Part shown: positions 8,527-16,775 of the stretch, piece after piece | How the letters are laid out: every line of letters starts with the position of its first letter | Numbering within the stretch: position 1 is the first letter of the stretch | Assembly: GCA_024809215.1 (NCBI GenBank) | Contig: JANUBW010000002.1 | Span: 124,001 to 188,000, forward strand | Direction of reading: 5' to 3' | Length of the DNA: 64,000 bases | Source: Niastella sp. OAS944 | GTDB taxonomy: Bacteria > Bacteroidota > Bacteroidia > Chitinophagales > Chitinophagaceae | Made by a program: the position numbers and the translations under genes | The notes under the pieces: generated by a model | Told to the model about the DNA's origin: nothing | The model's input: only the letters and a program-made list of their open reading frames with translations | Database searches by the model: none

Positions 8527-9288
8527 ATGCGCAAACAAATTGCTGCGGCTAACTGGAAAATGAATTGTACCTATCAACAGGGCGAACAGTTGCTCGATGA
8601 TATCCTTTCAGCCAACATTGCATTAAAAGAACATCAGCAAACCATTTTTGCCGTTCCTTTCCCATACCTGATAATGGCAAAAAGTGAAACGGAAAATGAG
8701 AACAACTACTTCGTAGCTGCCCAAAACTGCTATAATAAAAAATCAGGCGCTTATACCGGTGAAGTATCTGTTGAAATGCTGCAATCTATAGGCATTCCAT
8801 TTGTTGTATTGGGACATAGCGAGCGTCGCGAATATTTTCAGGAATCGAACAAAATGCTGGCCGAGAAAGTAGACCTCAGTCTGCAATACGACATTACGCC
8901 CATCTTCTGTTGCGGCGAGCCATTGAACATTCGCGAAGCAGGTACCCAAAACAGTTTTGTTGAGGTTCAGTTGAAAGAATCGTTGTTCCACTTATCAGAA
9001 AAAGACATTAAGCGCGTGGTTATTGCCTATGAACCCATTTGGGCCATTGGTACTGGTAAAACCGCATCATCTGAGCAAGCACAGGAAATGCATGCACATT
9101 TGCGCAGCGTACTGGCCAAACAATATGGCGCAGCCGTTGCCGATGAAATTTCTATCCTGTATGGTGGCAGTGTAAAAGCAAATAACGCAAAAGAACTGTT
9201 CTCTCAACCCGATGTTGATGGCGGACTTGTTGGAGGAGCATCGTTGAATGCCGCAGAATTCACTACCATCATTAGTAGTTTAAAATAA
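8527..9288 (+). CDS. tpiA: Triosephosphate isomerase
   Basis: 253 residues, normal length. Catalytic elements are all present: substrate-binding Lys in AANWKMN (residues 6-12), electrophilic His in VLGHSERR (about 95-102), the general-base Glu in AYEPIWAIGTGKTAS (about 167-181) and the phosphate-gripping loops ILYGGSVKANN and DGGLVGGASL. It interconverts dihydroxyacetone phosphate and glyceraldehyde-3-phosphate in glycolysis. It follows the GlmU-like gene closely and is followed by a strong hairpin (9319-9385). Confidence 0.98.
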   Translation: MRKQIAAANWKMNCTYQQGEQLLDDILSANIALKEHQQTIFAVPFPYLIMAKSETENENNYFVAAQNCYNKKSGAYTGEVSVEMLQSIGIPFVVLGHSERREYFQESNKMLAEKVDLSLQYDITPIFCCGEPLNIREAGTQNSFVEVQLKESLFHLSEKDIKRVVIAYEPIWAIGTGKTASSEQAQEMHAHLRSVLAKQYGAAVADEISILYGGSVKANNAKELFSQPDVDGGLVGGASLNAAEFTTIISSLK

Positions 9289-9318
9289 AAGATTTTTGGA
9301 ATATAGGCGTGCGAAGCC

Positions 9319-9421
9319 GGAAGTCTGAAGTAAGAGGTCAGAACGCTGATAAACCTCATTGAATTCCCTCTTATTTCAGACTTCCTGTATTTCCGGACTT
9401 CCGACATCTGACTTCCGACTT
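9319..9421. repeat. Word-repeat hairpin (GAAGTCTGAAGTAAGAG type)
   Basis: Arms 9319-9337 and 9367-9385 are complementary at 18 of 19 positions (GGAAGTCTGAAGTAAGAGG with CCTCTTATTTCAGACTTCC). Further copies of the right-arm word (ACTTCCGACATCTGACTTCC) follow to 9421. Located just after tpiA, it may act as a terminator or RNA stabiliser. Related words occur at 21069-21133, 26674-26749 and 51570-51600. Confidence 0.75.
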
Positions 9422-9520
9422 CACTTTAACAGTATTTAAACAAAATAAGCAGTTCCAACTTTTCCCCATTTAATAGTAATGGTTTGATTATTGTTTAAAT
9501 GATGAGGGAGGAATTGCTAT

Positions 9521-9952
9521 ATGGAACATTCTAAGTCATTACAGGTACTATCCTGGCAACACAAGGAAGACAGGCTTAAGTGCCGCGAGTTCTTAAGAGA
9601 CATCCAACAACAACGCGATAAATCGGCCATCAGACAGCGTATCGTTCAATTTTGGAAAAACGAGCTGCAAAAGCATGTGGATGCGGAAGAGGCGATATTA
9701 TTTCCTTTTTTGCAGAAGCATCAGTTCAGCCATAGTTACATCAACATTCTAAAGCGTGAACACGATACCATCAGGCTACTGGCCGAACGGCTTAATCGCA
9801 ATGATGAAGATTATTATCTGTATAAAGCCTTCATAAAACTGGTAGACCAGCACAGCCATTTTGAAGATGAGATCATCTTCCGGAAAATGGAAGAAGACAT
9901 TCCACAAAACGAACTTTCCCAGCTAAATATTTCATTAGCATCGGCACGTTGA
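9521..9952 (+). CDS. Hemerythrin-domain (HHE) protein
   Basis: 143 residues of helical sequence with spaced metal ligands: LSWQHKEDRLKCREF, then HVDAEEAILFPFLQKH (H-x3-E), LKREHDTIRLL and DQHSHFEDEIIFRKM (H-x3-E). This is the four-helix HHE di-iron fold, used in bacteria for oxygen, nitric oxide or iron handling. It stands alone between tpiA and the glycosyltransferase cluster; the particular role cannot be read from the sequence. Confidence 0.85.
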   Translation: MEHSKSLQVLSWQHKEDRLKCREFLRDIQQQRDKSAIRQRIVQFWKNELQKHVDAEEAILFPFLQKHQFSHSYINILKREHDTIRLLAERLNRNDEDYYLYKAFIKLVDQHSHFEDEIIFRKMEEDIPQNELSQLNISLASAR

Positions 9953-10018
9953 TCATTGTAATATTTTTTGTCATTATGTTTAGCCAATTAAAATTGGAAG
10001 TGTACATTTACGCCTGCA

Positions 10019-10927
10019 ATGACAAAAATTTTGCTGATAAAAACCGGTGCTGCCGGTGATGTAGTTCGTACTACCGTATTACTAAATGCGCTTCAGGGTG
10101 CTGTTACCTGGGTAATTGACAGCAGGTACCAGGGAATTTTACCTGTCTGGCATCCGAACCTGCAACGGGTAGTACCACTGGAAAACGCATTGGCTGTTTT
10201 ACAGCACGAAATTTTTGATCATACCATTTCCCTTGAAGAAGATGCTGACTGTGCATTACTCGCCAGCAGAATTCCCACAAAAAAAATAACCGGTATTTGC
10301 CTCGAAAATAAACAGCTCATTTATACCGCCGATTCTGCGCCCTGGTACGATATGAGCCTGCTTTCTTCATTAGGCCCTTCCTGCGCCAATGAGGCCAAAA
10401 AGCAAAACACCGCTTCGTATCAGCAGCTTTTATTAAGCATGTTCGATATTCCGTTTAACGGCGAACAATACTGTATATACCGTAATAATCATATACGGCC
10501 AATGCCGCGAATTATAGGCATTGAAACAAGGGTAGGGACACGTTGGCCCAATAAAGGCTGGAGCGGTTACCCAAGCCTGATAAACAAGCTGCACGATCTT
10601 GGTTTCAGCTGTAAACAACTGGAACAACGCAACAGCATTGTTGAATACCTCGATGATATTGCCGGGTGCAGTTTTATTATTTCGGGCGATACCCTTGCCA
10701 TGCATGTGGCCATGGCCTATCATATTCCATCCATTGCCATATTTAATTGCACAAGCCCCGCCGAGATCCACGATTACGGCACACTGAGAAAAGTAATAAG
10801 CCCGTTGTTATCGCAGGCATTTTACAAAACCAGCTTTTCGCAGGATGTAATTGATTCTATTTCGGTAGAAGACGTATTTAGTGTATTTCTACAGTATACC
10901 GGCATTAGTCCGCTGCAAAAAGTGTAG
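10019..10927 (+). CDS. Glycosyltransferase family 9-like (heptosyltransferase-type) protein
   Basis: 302 residues. It opens with the GT9-type nucleotide-sugar loop KILLIKTGAAGDVVRTT, and the C-terminal half has the acceptor/donor-site stretch SFIISGDTLAMHVAMAYHIP followed by IAIFNCTSPAEIHDYG. Heptosyltransferases of this family transfer sugars to lipopolysaccharide core; the exact donor is unknown here. It starts a surface-glycan cluster (two glycosyltransferases, FkbM methyltransferase, flippase). Its last 23 bases overlap the end of the convergent gene on the minus strand. Confidence 0.78.
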   Translation: MTKILLIKTGAAGDVVRTTVLLNALQGAVTWVIDSRYQGILPVWHPNLQRVVPLENALAVLQHEIFDHTISLEEDADCALLASRIPTKKITGICLENKQLIYTADSAPWYDMSLLSSLGPSCANEAKKQNTASYQQLLLSMFDIPFNGEQYCIYRNNHIRPMPRIIGIETRVGTRWPNKGWSGYPSLINKLHDLGFSCKQLEQRNSIVEYLDDIAGCSFIISGDTLAMHVAMAYHIPSIAIFNCTSPAEIHDYGTLRKVISPLLSQAFYKTSFSQDVIDSISVEDVFSVFLQYTGISPLQKV

Positions 10928-12035
10928 GGTTACGGCTGCGTACTTTAGCAATGGTATATTCCTTTGAATTGGTAAGCGCCCGTTGCTGCCAGCTGGTATA
11001 CCCATCTTTATGCTGCATTATTTCCTGTAAAAAGACCATTAAATGATCAATGGAAGTATAGCGAAAACAACTACTTTCTAACGTGGTTGAAATACGCAAC
11101 GATTGCGGGGTAATAAATGGCCGTGCATGTTTAATTACATCAAACATATTGCCCGATGATTTGGTAAGCCCGTATACTTCTGGTATTGAAAAACAAATAG
11201 CCGTATCAATCACCGAAGGGATGAACACAAAATGAGCGGCATTCAATTGATTGTCGAATTCATTCTGGTTAACAAGACCCGTATCATATACTGTAACCCG
11301 GGCATATTTTAATGAAAGCGATTTCGCCTGTTGTACAACAGCTTTTCCATACTCATCCATATAACCGCCCAGCAATGTAACATGCAACGGTAATTGTTTT
11401 TCCTCGGCTGCTTTTAGCAGGGCAAATACCTGGTGATAATCGCGGCGTTTTTTATCGAGTGAGCCGGGCACTACCAAATGAAGATGATCGGTAATGGATA
11501 AAGTATTTTGTTCGCTTTCAAACACGGCGCCGGGTACATTATGTACCTGCTTTTGCCCATGGGTGGTTTCGCGTAAATAATCAACCATGGTATCGGACAC
11601 CACATTGAATTCTTTCACCCGTTTTATGAGGGCTTTTTTCCCTATATGATGAATCAGGGGGCGGGCCTTTAATTCGCCTTTGCTTTTAAACAGGCAGTTT
11701 ATATCGTGTACCGTTATCACCACGCGGGCAACACGTAAAAGTGCTATTACCCAGGCGTAGAACAAATGATTATTGCTGATGGTATTGAGATAAAAAAGAT
11801 CGAGTTGGTGTTTTTTAGCAGCCCTGTACAGTTGACGAAAGAACCGCCATTTACCACGGCTTTTATCAAGCACTTCCCATTGAAAACGCTGCATATCCTG
11901 TTTAAACAGTTCGGCAAACCGTTCATAGGTAAAGGCGTCGGTAAAGATCACCAGCTGGTTGGCAGGCACATCGAAAAGCTGAATAACCGGGTAAGCGCCT
12001 TCAAAATGCTCCATTTCAAATATGCCTGTTTTCAT
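10905..12035 (-). CDS. Glycosyltransferase (GT4/GT1-like, GT-B fold)
   Basis: 376 residues. N-terminal Rossmann half with VARVVITVHDINCLFKSKG (about residues 100-118) and a C-terminal half with LHLVVPGSLDKKRRDYHQVF, then HVTLLGGYMDEYGKAVV and FIPSVIDTAICFSIPEVYGL, where a glutamate near EVYGL replaces the usual E-x7-E region. This is the pattern of retaining GT-B glycosyltransferases. It is divergent from the FkbM gene and overlaps the upstream GT9 gene tail to tail. A role in outer-surface polysaccharide or glycoprotein assembly is inferred from context. Confidence 0.7.
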   Translation of the reverse strand: MKTGIFEMEHFEGAYPVIQLFDVPANQLVIFTDAFTYERFAELFKQDMQRFQWEVLDKSRGKWRFFRQLYRAAKKHQLDLFYLNTISNNHLFYAWVIALLRVARVVITVHDINCLFKSKGELKARPLIHHIGKKALIKRVKEFNVVSDTMVDYLRETTHGQKQVHNVPGAVFESEQNTLSITDHLHLVVPGSLDKKRRDYHQVFALLKAAEEKQLPLHVTLLGGYMDEYGKAVVQQAKSLSLKYARVTVYDTGLVNQNEFDNQLNAAHFVFIPSVIDTAICFSIPEVYGLTKSSGNMFDVIKHARPFITPQSLRISTTLESSCFRYTSIDHLMVFLQEIMQHKDGYTSWQQRALTNSKEYTIAKVRSRNPTLFAAD

Positions 12036-12036
12036 A

Positions 12037-12069
12037 TTGCGAATTTACAGCAGGCAAATAATATATTTG
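12037..12069 (+). promoter_or_regulatory. Candidate promoter of the FkbM methyltransferase gene
   Basis: TATATTTG at 12062-12069 fits the Bacteroidota -7 element TAnnTTTG exactly. A TTG at 12037-12039 lies 22 bases upstream, slightly longer than usual. The start codon follows 25 bases downstream. Confidence 0.55.
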
Positions 12070-12094
12070 TGGGTTTATAAACCAGTGGGCAATA

Positions 12095-12946
12095 ATGACA
12101 CAACCAGGTTTAATTTATGATATTGGCGCCCACCAGGGTGATGATACCGGCTGGTACCTGCAGCAGGGCTTTAGGGTAGTGGCAGTGGAAGCAAACCCGC
12201 TTTTGGCCCAAAAGCTGGAACAACAGTTTAGCCAGGCCATCGGCGAGGGTAAACTGATTGTTGTGAATACCGCTATCACCGGTAAAGACAATGAAACAAT
12301 ACCCTTTTATATCAGTAAGGAAGACGGCCGCAGTTCTACGCTGAAACACCTTGCCGAAAGGGATGGGCACCTTGTAAAGACCATTGATGTTACCACCGCC
12401 AGGCTTTCTTCGTTGTTTACAAAATACGGTACACCATATTACTGTAAAATAGATATTGAGGGCAACGACGCCCTTGCCATCAACAGCCTGGTAAACCAAA
12501 CTGAAATACCCCGCTACCTTTCGTGCGAGCACAGTTGTTTTTCTATTGAACAAATAAATACAGATCGCAGCCTGTTGTATGGCAATCTGGACTTATTACA
12601 TGCTGCGGGTTTCACCGCTTTTCAGTTAATTGACCAGGATAGCCTGCTGCCGCTAACTGCAAACAAACATTATAGCCGCATACATAGCTTATATGCGCGG
12701 GTAAGAACCAAACTGGAACGCATAACCGGGCTGTATACTGCCCGCTATAATAACCGGTTAAAAATGGCGCAAAAAAGAGCCACCATTAGTGGCTTAACCA
12801 CCGCGCCGTTTGGCGATCAGTTACCCAATGTATGGGCCAGCTATGAAACCACCCGACAATACCTGGAGTTTCACTTTAACGATTATTATGTACATACCCA
12901 AAACAAGCAATTAACGTTTTGGGTAGATATACATGCACGACATTAA
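12095..12946 (+). CDS. FkbM family methyltransferase
   Basis: 283 residues. The SAM-binding motif I is LIYDIGAHQGDDTGWYLQQG (about residues 6-25), followed by VVAVEANPLLAQKLEQQF and the FkbM hallmark CKIDIEGNDALAINSL near residue 115. FkbM methyltransferases O-methylate hydroxyls on natural products, glycolipids or exopolysaccharide. The gene is 15 bases upstream of the flippase and co-directional, so methylation of an exported glycan is a reasonable inference. Confidence 0.88.
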   Translation: MTQPGLIYDIGAHQGDDTGWYLQQGFRVVAVEANPLLAQKLEQQFSQAIGEGKLIVVNTAITGKDNETIPFYISKEDGRSSTLKHLAERDGHLVKTIDVTTARLSSLFTKYGTPYYCKIDIEGNDALAINSLVNQTEIPRYLSCEHSCFSIEQINTDRSLLYGNLDLLHAAGFTAFQLIDQDSLLPLTANKHYSRIHSLYARVRTKLERITGLYTARYNNRLKMAQKRATISGLTTAPFGDQLPNVWASYETTRQYLEFHFNDYYVHTQNKQLTFWVDIHARH

Positions 12947-12961
12947 CCCTATTAACCCGGC

Positions 12962-14314
12962 ATGAAGCTTTTAAAGTCTATTCTTGAAAAATTCACCAAC
13001 AGCGATCTGCAGGAAGATCGCATGAGGCTTATAAAAGGCATCGTGCATTCTTTTATTATCCAGGGTATATCGATGGTACTGGTGTTTGCCGGAAATTATT
13101 TACTGGTAAAATTGTTTGGGTCAGAAAAGTATGGGGTGTATGTACATGTGTTTAACTGGATCAGTATTTTAACCATGCTTGCATTGCACGGGCAGGCCGA
13201 CATGATTGTTACCCGCCTTCCCAGATACAAAGCAAAAAGCGATGAGGCGCAGGCAGGCGCGGTTATTAAACATGCCAACATAAGGGTGGCCATCAGCGGC
13301 ATCATCATCAGCGTTGTTTTTCTGTTGCTCATTTATATTTTCCCAATAGAAACGTTAAGTGAGTACCGGTCACAGTTTTTGATGGCATCGCTCGGCGTTT
13401 ATTTATCTGCTTTTTTGGGCCTCAACCAAATGACGTTACAGGCATTGAACTTCATAAGACTAAGCCAGGTAATAGAACGGCTGTTAAAACCTTTTTTGCT
13501 GACCGTTTTTATTATAGCAGCCGGCTGGTTATCGGTAAACATACATGAGAACCTGCTTATTGGTATAGCCGTTGCAAACCTGGGCATTTGTGCAGCGGTA
13601 CTTGCCTGGCTGGTATGGCAAAAAACAAAACCGTATTTAGGCAAGGGAACAACACGTTACCAGGGTGAGGGCTGGCAAAAACAAACCCTGTATTTTTTAA
13701 GCATTGGCCTGCTGCAATTACTTACTTCCAAAATTGGTATGTTGATAATGCCTTATTTTACCGATGAGAAAGCCATAGGAGTGTTTAACATTGCAGCCCG
13801 CTTTTCTGACCTCATTATATATCCGTTCTTTTTACTGCATGCGGTGCTGCCGCAAATGTTTGCCAAACATCACGATGCCGGACGTTCGTATAACCAAAAG
13901 CTTTATACCGAAAGCACCTGGATCATTTTCATCACCTCGCTACCCTTATTATTAATGAATATAGGGGCCGGCAACTGGCTGTTGGGTTATTTTGGCGAAG
14001 CATTTAAAGAAGGTTACCCGGCGCTGATTTATATGAGCCTGTCGAACGGATTGTTTGCCATCTTTGGCCCGGCTAACACTATATTAATGATGCAGGGAAA
14101 AGAAAAGTTGTCGGCCATTGCCTTATTGGTGAACGTGCTCATTTTAACAGTGCTGAGCAGGTTGCTGATTCCTGTACAGGGAATTACCGGCGCGGCGCTG
14201 GCCATGTTTATAAGTAATGTGGTTTATAATATGCTGCTTGCCTTTTACGCTAAACGCTATACCGGTGTAAGCGCTCCTCTTTTCAGATTATTTGCAAAAC
14301 GCCTGGGTGCATAA
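12962..14314 (+). CDS. Polysaccharide flippase (Wzx/MATE-type oligosaccharide transporter)
   Basis: 450 residues with about 12-14 hydrophobic segments; the first pair is SFIIQGISMVLVFAGNYLLV followed by FGSEKYGVYVHVFNWISI, the usual N-terminus of polysaccharide biosynthesis (PST) exporters. It likely flips lipid-linked glycans across the inner membrane. It sits directly behind the FkbM gene. Its last 58 bases overlap the 3' end of the opposite-strand membrane protein gene, a long overlap for convergent genes. Confidence 0.87.
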   Translation: MKLLKSILEKFTNSDLQEDRMRLIKGIVHSFIIQGISMVLVFAGNYLLVKLFGSEKYGVYVHVFNWISILTMLALHGQADMIVTRLPRYKAKSDEAQAGAVIKHANIRVAISGIIISVVFLLLIYIFPIETLSEYRSQFLMASLGVYLSAFLGLNQMTLQALNFIRLSQVIERLLKPFLLTVFIIAAGWLSVNIHENLLIGIAVANLGICAAVLAWLVWQKTKPYLGKGTTRYQGEGWQKQTLYFLSIGLLQLLTSKIGMLIMPYFTDEKAIGVFNIAARFSDLIIYPFFLLHAVLPQMFAKHHDAGRSYNQKLYTESTWIIFITSLPLLLMNIGAGNWLLGYFGEAFKEGYPALIYMSLSNGLFAIFGPANTILMMQGKEKLSAIALLVNVLILTVLSRLLIPVQGITGAALAMFISNVVYNMLLAFYAKRYTGVSAPLFRLFAKRLGA

Positions 14315-15135
14315 ATAGCATGAAAATTTACAAGGGTTAAACTGAGCACCAAAAATTCAAAGAAATAGGCATCGGCTGTAAGCCAGAAACCAAGTGGCAA
14401 CAGTATTGAAAAAACAAGTAAGTACTTATCGTATTTGCGTGTAAAAAAGCCAATGATAAACACCCCTTCGAGGATCGTTCCTGCAATATAAGCGCCATTT
14501 ACCAGCATGGGTTGTTGTAGCAGCCAGCGGTATAAACCTGCAAAAAAAGTATCGGGGTTTAAGTATAAATAGGCCGCCTGGTTCTTCTTCATTATAAGCA
14601 TACCCTGGTCTGCATGCAACCAGGCCCACCTGAAGAACTTCCACAAAAACGCATCGGTATAGGCGAATAACAGGAAATAGCGCAGGCCCTGCCATAAATA
14701 ATTAAACGATTTGTAATTGGTAACCGTAAAGGGAATGGCCATAAGCAAAAACCCGATCTTATGATTGGTATGGTGGCCGCCGAACGTATTGAACGTAATA
14801 AAATAGATAAGATATAAGCCGATAAACGACCAAACATACCAACGCTTTTCGGGGTAAATATAACAGAGTACACAAAACGTAAAAAGCGCCAGATCGAACA
14901 AACAGGCCAGCCAAAAATGACCGGTTATCAGTTGGGGCAATTGCAAATAATGCATTACCCAGTAAGTAACATCAACGTATGGGAATTTAAGCACTGGCTG
15001 CTGTAGCTGGTGTAATAAAGTATGGGAAAAGAACGACCATACCAGCGATGCCAGCGTTAATGCAAACACTACCCGGGCTATGCGCTTTCGTTCCCAGGGC
15101 GTATAAAAAAGAATATGAGCTATGGTTTTTCCCAT
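14257..15135 (-). CDS. Multi-pass membrane protein (HTTM/gamma-carboxylase-like topology)
   Basis: 292 residues with about seven to eight hydrophobic spans. Features such as TFGGHHTNHKIGFLLMAIPF (about residues 117-136) and a series of aromatic-rich helices recall HTTM-domain proteins, but this relation is only a suggestion. It overlaps the upstream minus-strand gene (start inside that gene's last 16 bases), so the pair is translationally coupled. Function unknown. Confidence 0.6.
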   Translation of the reverse strand: MGKTIAHILFYTPWERKRIARVVFALTLASLVWSFFSHTLLHQLQQPVLKFPYVDVTYWVMHYLQLPQLITGHFWLACLFDLALFTFCVLCYIYPEKRWYVWSFIGLYLIYFITFNTFGGHHTNHKIGFLLMAIPFTVTNYKSFNYLWQGLRYFLLFAYTDAFLWKFFRWAWLHADQGMLIMKKNQAAYLYLNPDTFFAGLYRWLLQQPMLVNGAYIAGTILEGVFIIGFFTRKYDKYLLVFSILLPLGFWLTADAYFFEFLVLSLTLVNFHAIYAPRRFANNLKRGALTPV

Positions 15136-15668
15136 CGGTTGAACAGGTGAATAGAGTCTACAACTAGTTTAGGGCCGGCGTAATGCACTTTTATTTCATC
15201 GATGCGTATCGATTGAACGGGGGTGGTGGTCACCTGCGTAAGGTAGCGGGCATACCAGGGGAAAAAGGCATCCTGCTGTTGGCGGTTATTGAACAGGGCG
15301 TTTTGCAAAAAGCCAAGGCTTTCAAAACGTGCAGGACTCAACTTTGCCTGCAGAAATGATTGAGTAGGGTCTACACTGTTATTATCCTTTATTTTTTTAT
15401 ACCAGGCCAGGGGAGAAGTGAGGTAGAACCGGGTATCGCAAATGGGCCGGTCGTAGGGATCTACCACCATACTGTCGTTTATGGTTGTTTGCAAAATGGA
15501 ATACTGCCGAACCGGTTCTTCCTTTGCCGAATACATACCCCATACGAAGAAAGGCGTAACCTGATCACCGGCTAAATTAGCCCCCACGGTGAGAACAGTA
15601 AATATAGCCATTATATAAAACAGCTTCTTATTATGGAGCCATACCTGGTAGAGGAAAGTTTTTTTCAT
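15120..15668 (-). CDS. Membrane-anchored protein of unknown function
   Basis: 182 residues. One N-terminal transmembrane segment (LFYIMAIFTVLTVGANLAG, about 15-33) precedes a soluble, probably periplasmic domain with YDRPICDTRFYLTSPLAWYK. I do not recognise the family. It is the first gene of a two-gene unit with the multi-pass membrane protein, whose start codon lies within its end; the two products probably act together. Confidence 0.6.
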   Translation of the reverse strand: MKKTFLYQVWLHNKKLFYIMAIFTVLTVGANLAGDQVTPFFVWGMYSAKEEPVRQYSILQTTINDSMVVDPYDRPICDTRFYLTSPLAWYKKIKDNNSVDPTQSFLQAKLSPARFESLGFLQNALFNNRQQQDAFFPWYARYLTQVTTTPVQSIRIDEIKVHYAGPKLVVDSIHLFNRWEKP

Positions 15669-15673
15669 TTAAA

Positions 15674-15751
15674 TAGTTCATAGTTCACAGTTCATAGTTC
15701 ACAGGTCCGCCCAGGAGTTAACTCGTTAACTAGTTAACCAGTTAACTATTC
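15674..15751. repeat. Word-repeat tract (ATAGTTCA and GTTAACTA types)
   Basis: ATAGTTCATAGTTCACAGTTCATAG-like words (15674-15703) are followed after a short core by GTTAACTCGTTAACTAG-like words (15717-15747). Both word types recur at other loci (19680-19885, 22188-22328, 45503-45546). It separates two minus-strand genes. Confidence 0.65.
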
Positions 15752-15754
15752 AAC

Positions 15755-16009
15755 TTACTTCAGTTTTCCTACCAACTCAACATATTCCTGCATAGCACTC
15801 TCTTTCGCCTTTCCTTTTATGCTTTCCCAGGCATTGAATTTCGCCTTTCCCACAAAATCGAACGCATTAGTGGGCGCTTCAATATTTACATCGCCTTCGG
15901 TAGCCTGTTTGTACAGGGCGTACAATTGCAGCAGTACATCGTTACCTGGTTTTTCTGCAAGCGTTTTACTACGGGTTACTGCCTGGTCAAATTGCTCCTG
16001 AATATTCAT
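15755..16009 (-). CDS. Acyl-CoA-binding protein
   Basis: 84 residues from the ATG at 16009 (MNIQEQFDQAVTRSKTLAEK). The ACBP signature LYALYKQATEGDVN and the conserved FVGKAKFNAWESIKGKAKES are present, as is the usual 80-90-residue length. ACBPs bind long-chain acyl-CoA in the cytosol. An upstream in-frame extension to 16114 lacks family similarity and is unlikely to be translated. The family is far more common in eukaryotes but occurs in several bacterial groups. Confidence 0.93.
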   Translation of the reverse strand: MNIQEQFDQAVTRSKTLAEKPGNDVLLQLYALYKQATEGDVNIEAPTNAFDFVGKAKFNAWESIKGKAKESAMQEYVELVGKLK

Positions 16010-16227
16010 ATGATACATGTTTTTGGTTGCTGCGAAAATAGGCGTTTCCGGGCACACCAGCCCGGCCACACATATAATTCCCGGCATGCCTTTTTTGCCG
16101 TAGCAGGACAGCACATGAAGGCTTCTAAAAATTAAGTAATAAATTTATCCCCCATATGTCGGTTGGCATATGATTTTAATCAGCTTTGAAAAGAATAAAA
16201 TACGAACTTTAAACAAATGTTCATTTC

Positions 16228-16686
16228 ATGAGAACGGTAGACGATCTTATAGCCAGTAAACCACGTCCGGAGAATATTATCAGGCCCGATGCATTGGTGA
16301 TCGATGCACTGCATCAGCTTGAGGAGGTAAACCTGAGTTACCTGATAGTTATGGACGAAGATGTATATCTGGGCGTTTTTTCAGAAAAGGATTACAGTCG
16401 CAATGTAGTTTTAAAAGGCCGCAGCAGCAGGGAAGCCCATGTACAGGAAGTAATGACCACCGATTTGCCGGTGGTGGGTCCCGAAGAAACGGTAGAGCAT
16501 TGCATGATAACAATGATAAGAAGCAAAGCCCGCTACCTGGTAGCGCTGGAGGAAAGAAAGTTTATGGGAATTATCACCATTCATGATATTCTCAGGGAAG
16601 TATTGGCCAATAAAGCTGAAGTGTTTGATGATACACTTGCTCAGCAGTTGATCAATACGGCTGAAGGACGAGGTAGAATTTATTAG
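16228..16686 (+). CDS. CBS-domain pair protein
   Basis: 152 residues. Two CBS repeats: residues about 5-65 (IIRPDALVIDALHQLEEVNL, LGVFSEKDYSRNVV) and 72-138 (VQEVMTTDLPVVGPEETVEH, FMGIITIHDILREVL). CBS pairs bind adenine nucleotides and regulate partner proteins. It is a stand-alone CBS protein, so the partner is unknown. Upstream (16153-16172) two CATATG palindromes 8 bases apart lie in the promoter region. A strong hairpin follows the stop codon. Confidence 0.88.
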   Translation: MRTVDDLIASKPRPENIIRPDALVIDALHQLEEVNLSYLIVMDEDVYLGVFSEKDYSRNVVLKGRSSREAHVQEVMTTDLPVVGPEETVEHCMITMIRSKARYLVALEERKFMGIITIHDILREVLANKAEVFDDTLAQQLINTAEGRGRIY

Positions 16687-16775
16687 TTTTAAGTTTTTAG
16701 TTCTTGGTTGGAGTTCTCAGTTAGCCCTACAAAGTGGCCTAACTGAGAACTTAAAACTTAAAACTAAGAACTTAC
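16683..16775. repeat. Word-repeat hairpin between convergent genes
   Basis: Left arm 16683-16724 (TTAGTTTTAAGTTTTTAG ... GAGTTCTCAGTTAG) and right arm 16738-16775 (CTAACTGAGAACTTAAAAC ...) pair over most of their length around a 13-base loop. It starts at the CBS gene stop codon and reaches the stop codon of the convergent esterase gene, so it may serve as a two-way terminator. Confidence 0.75.
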
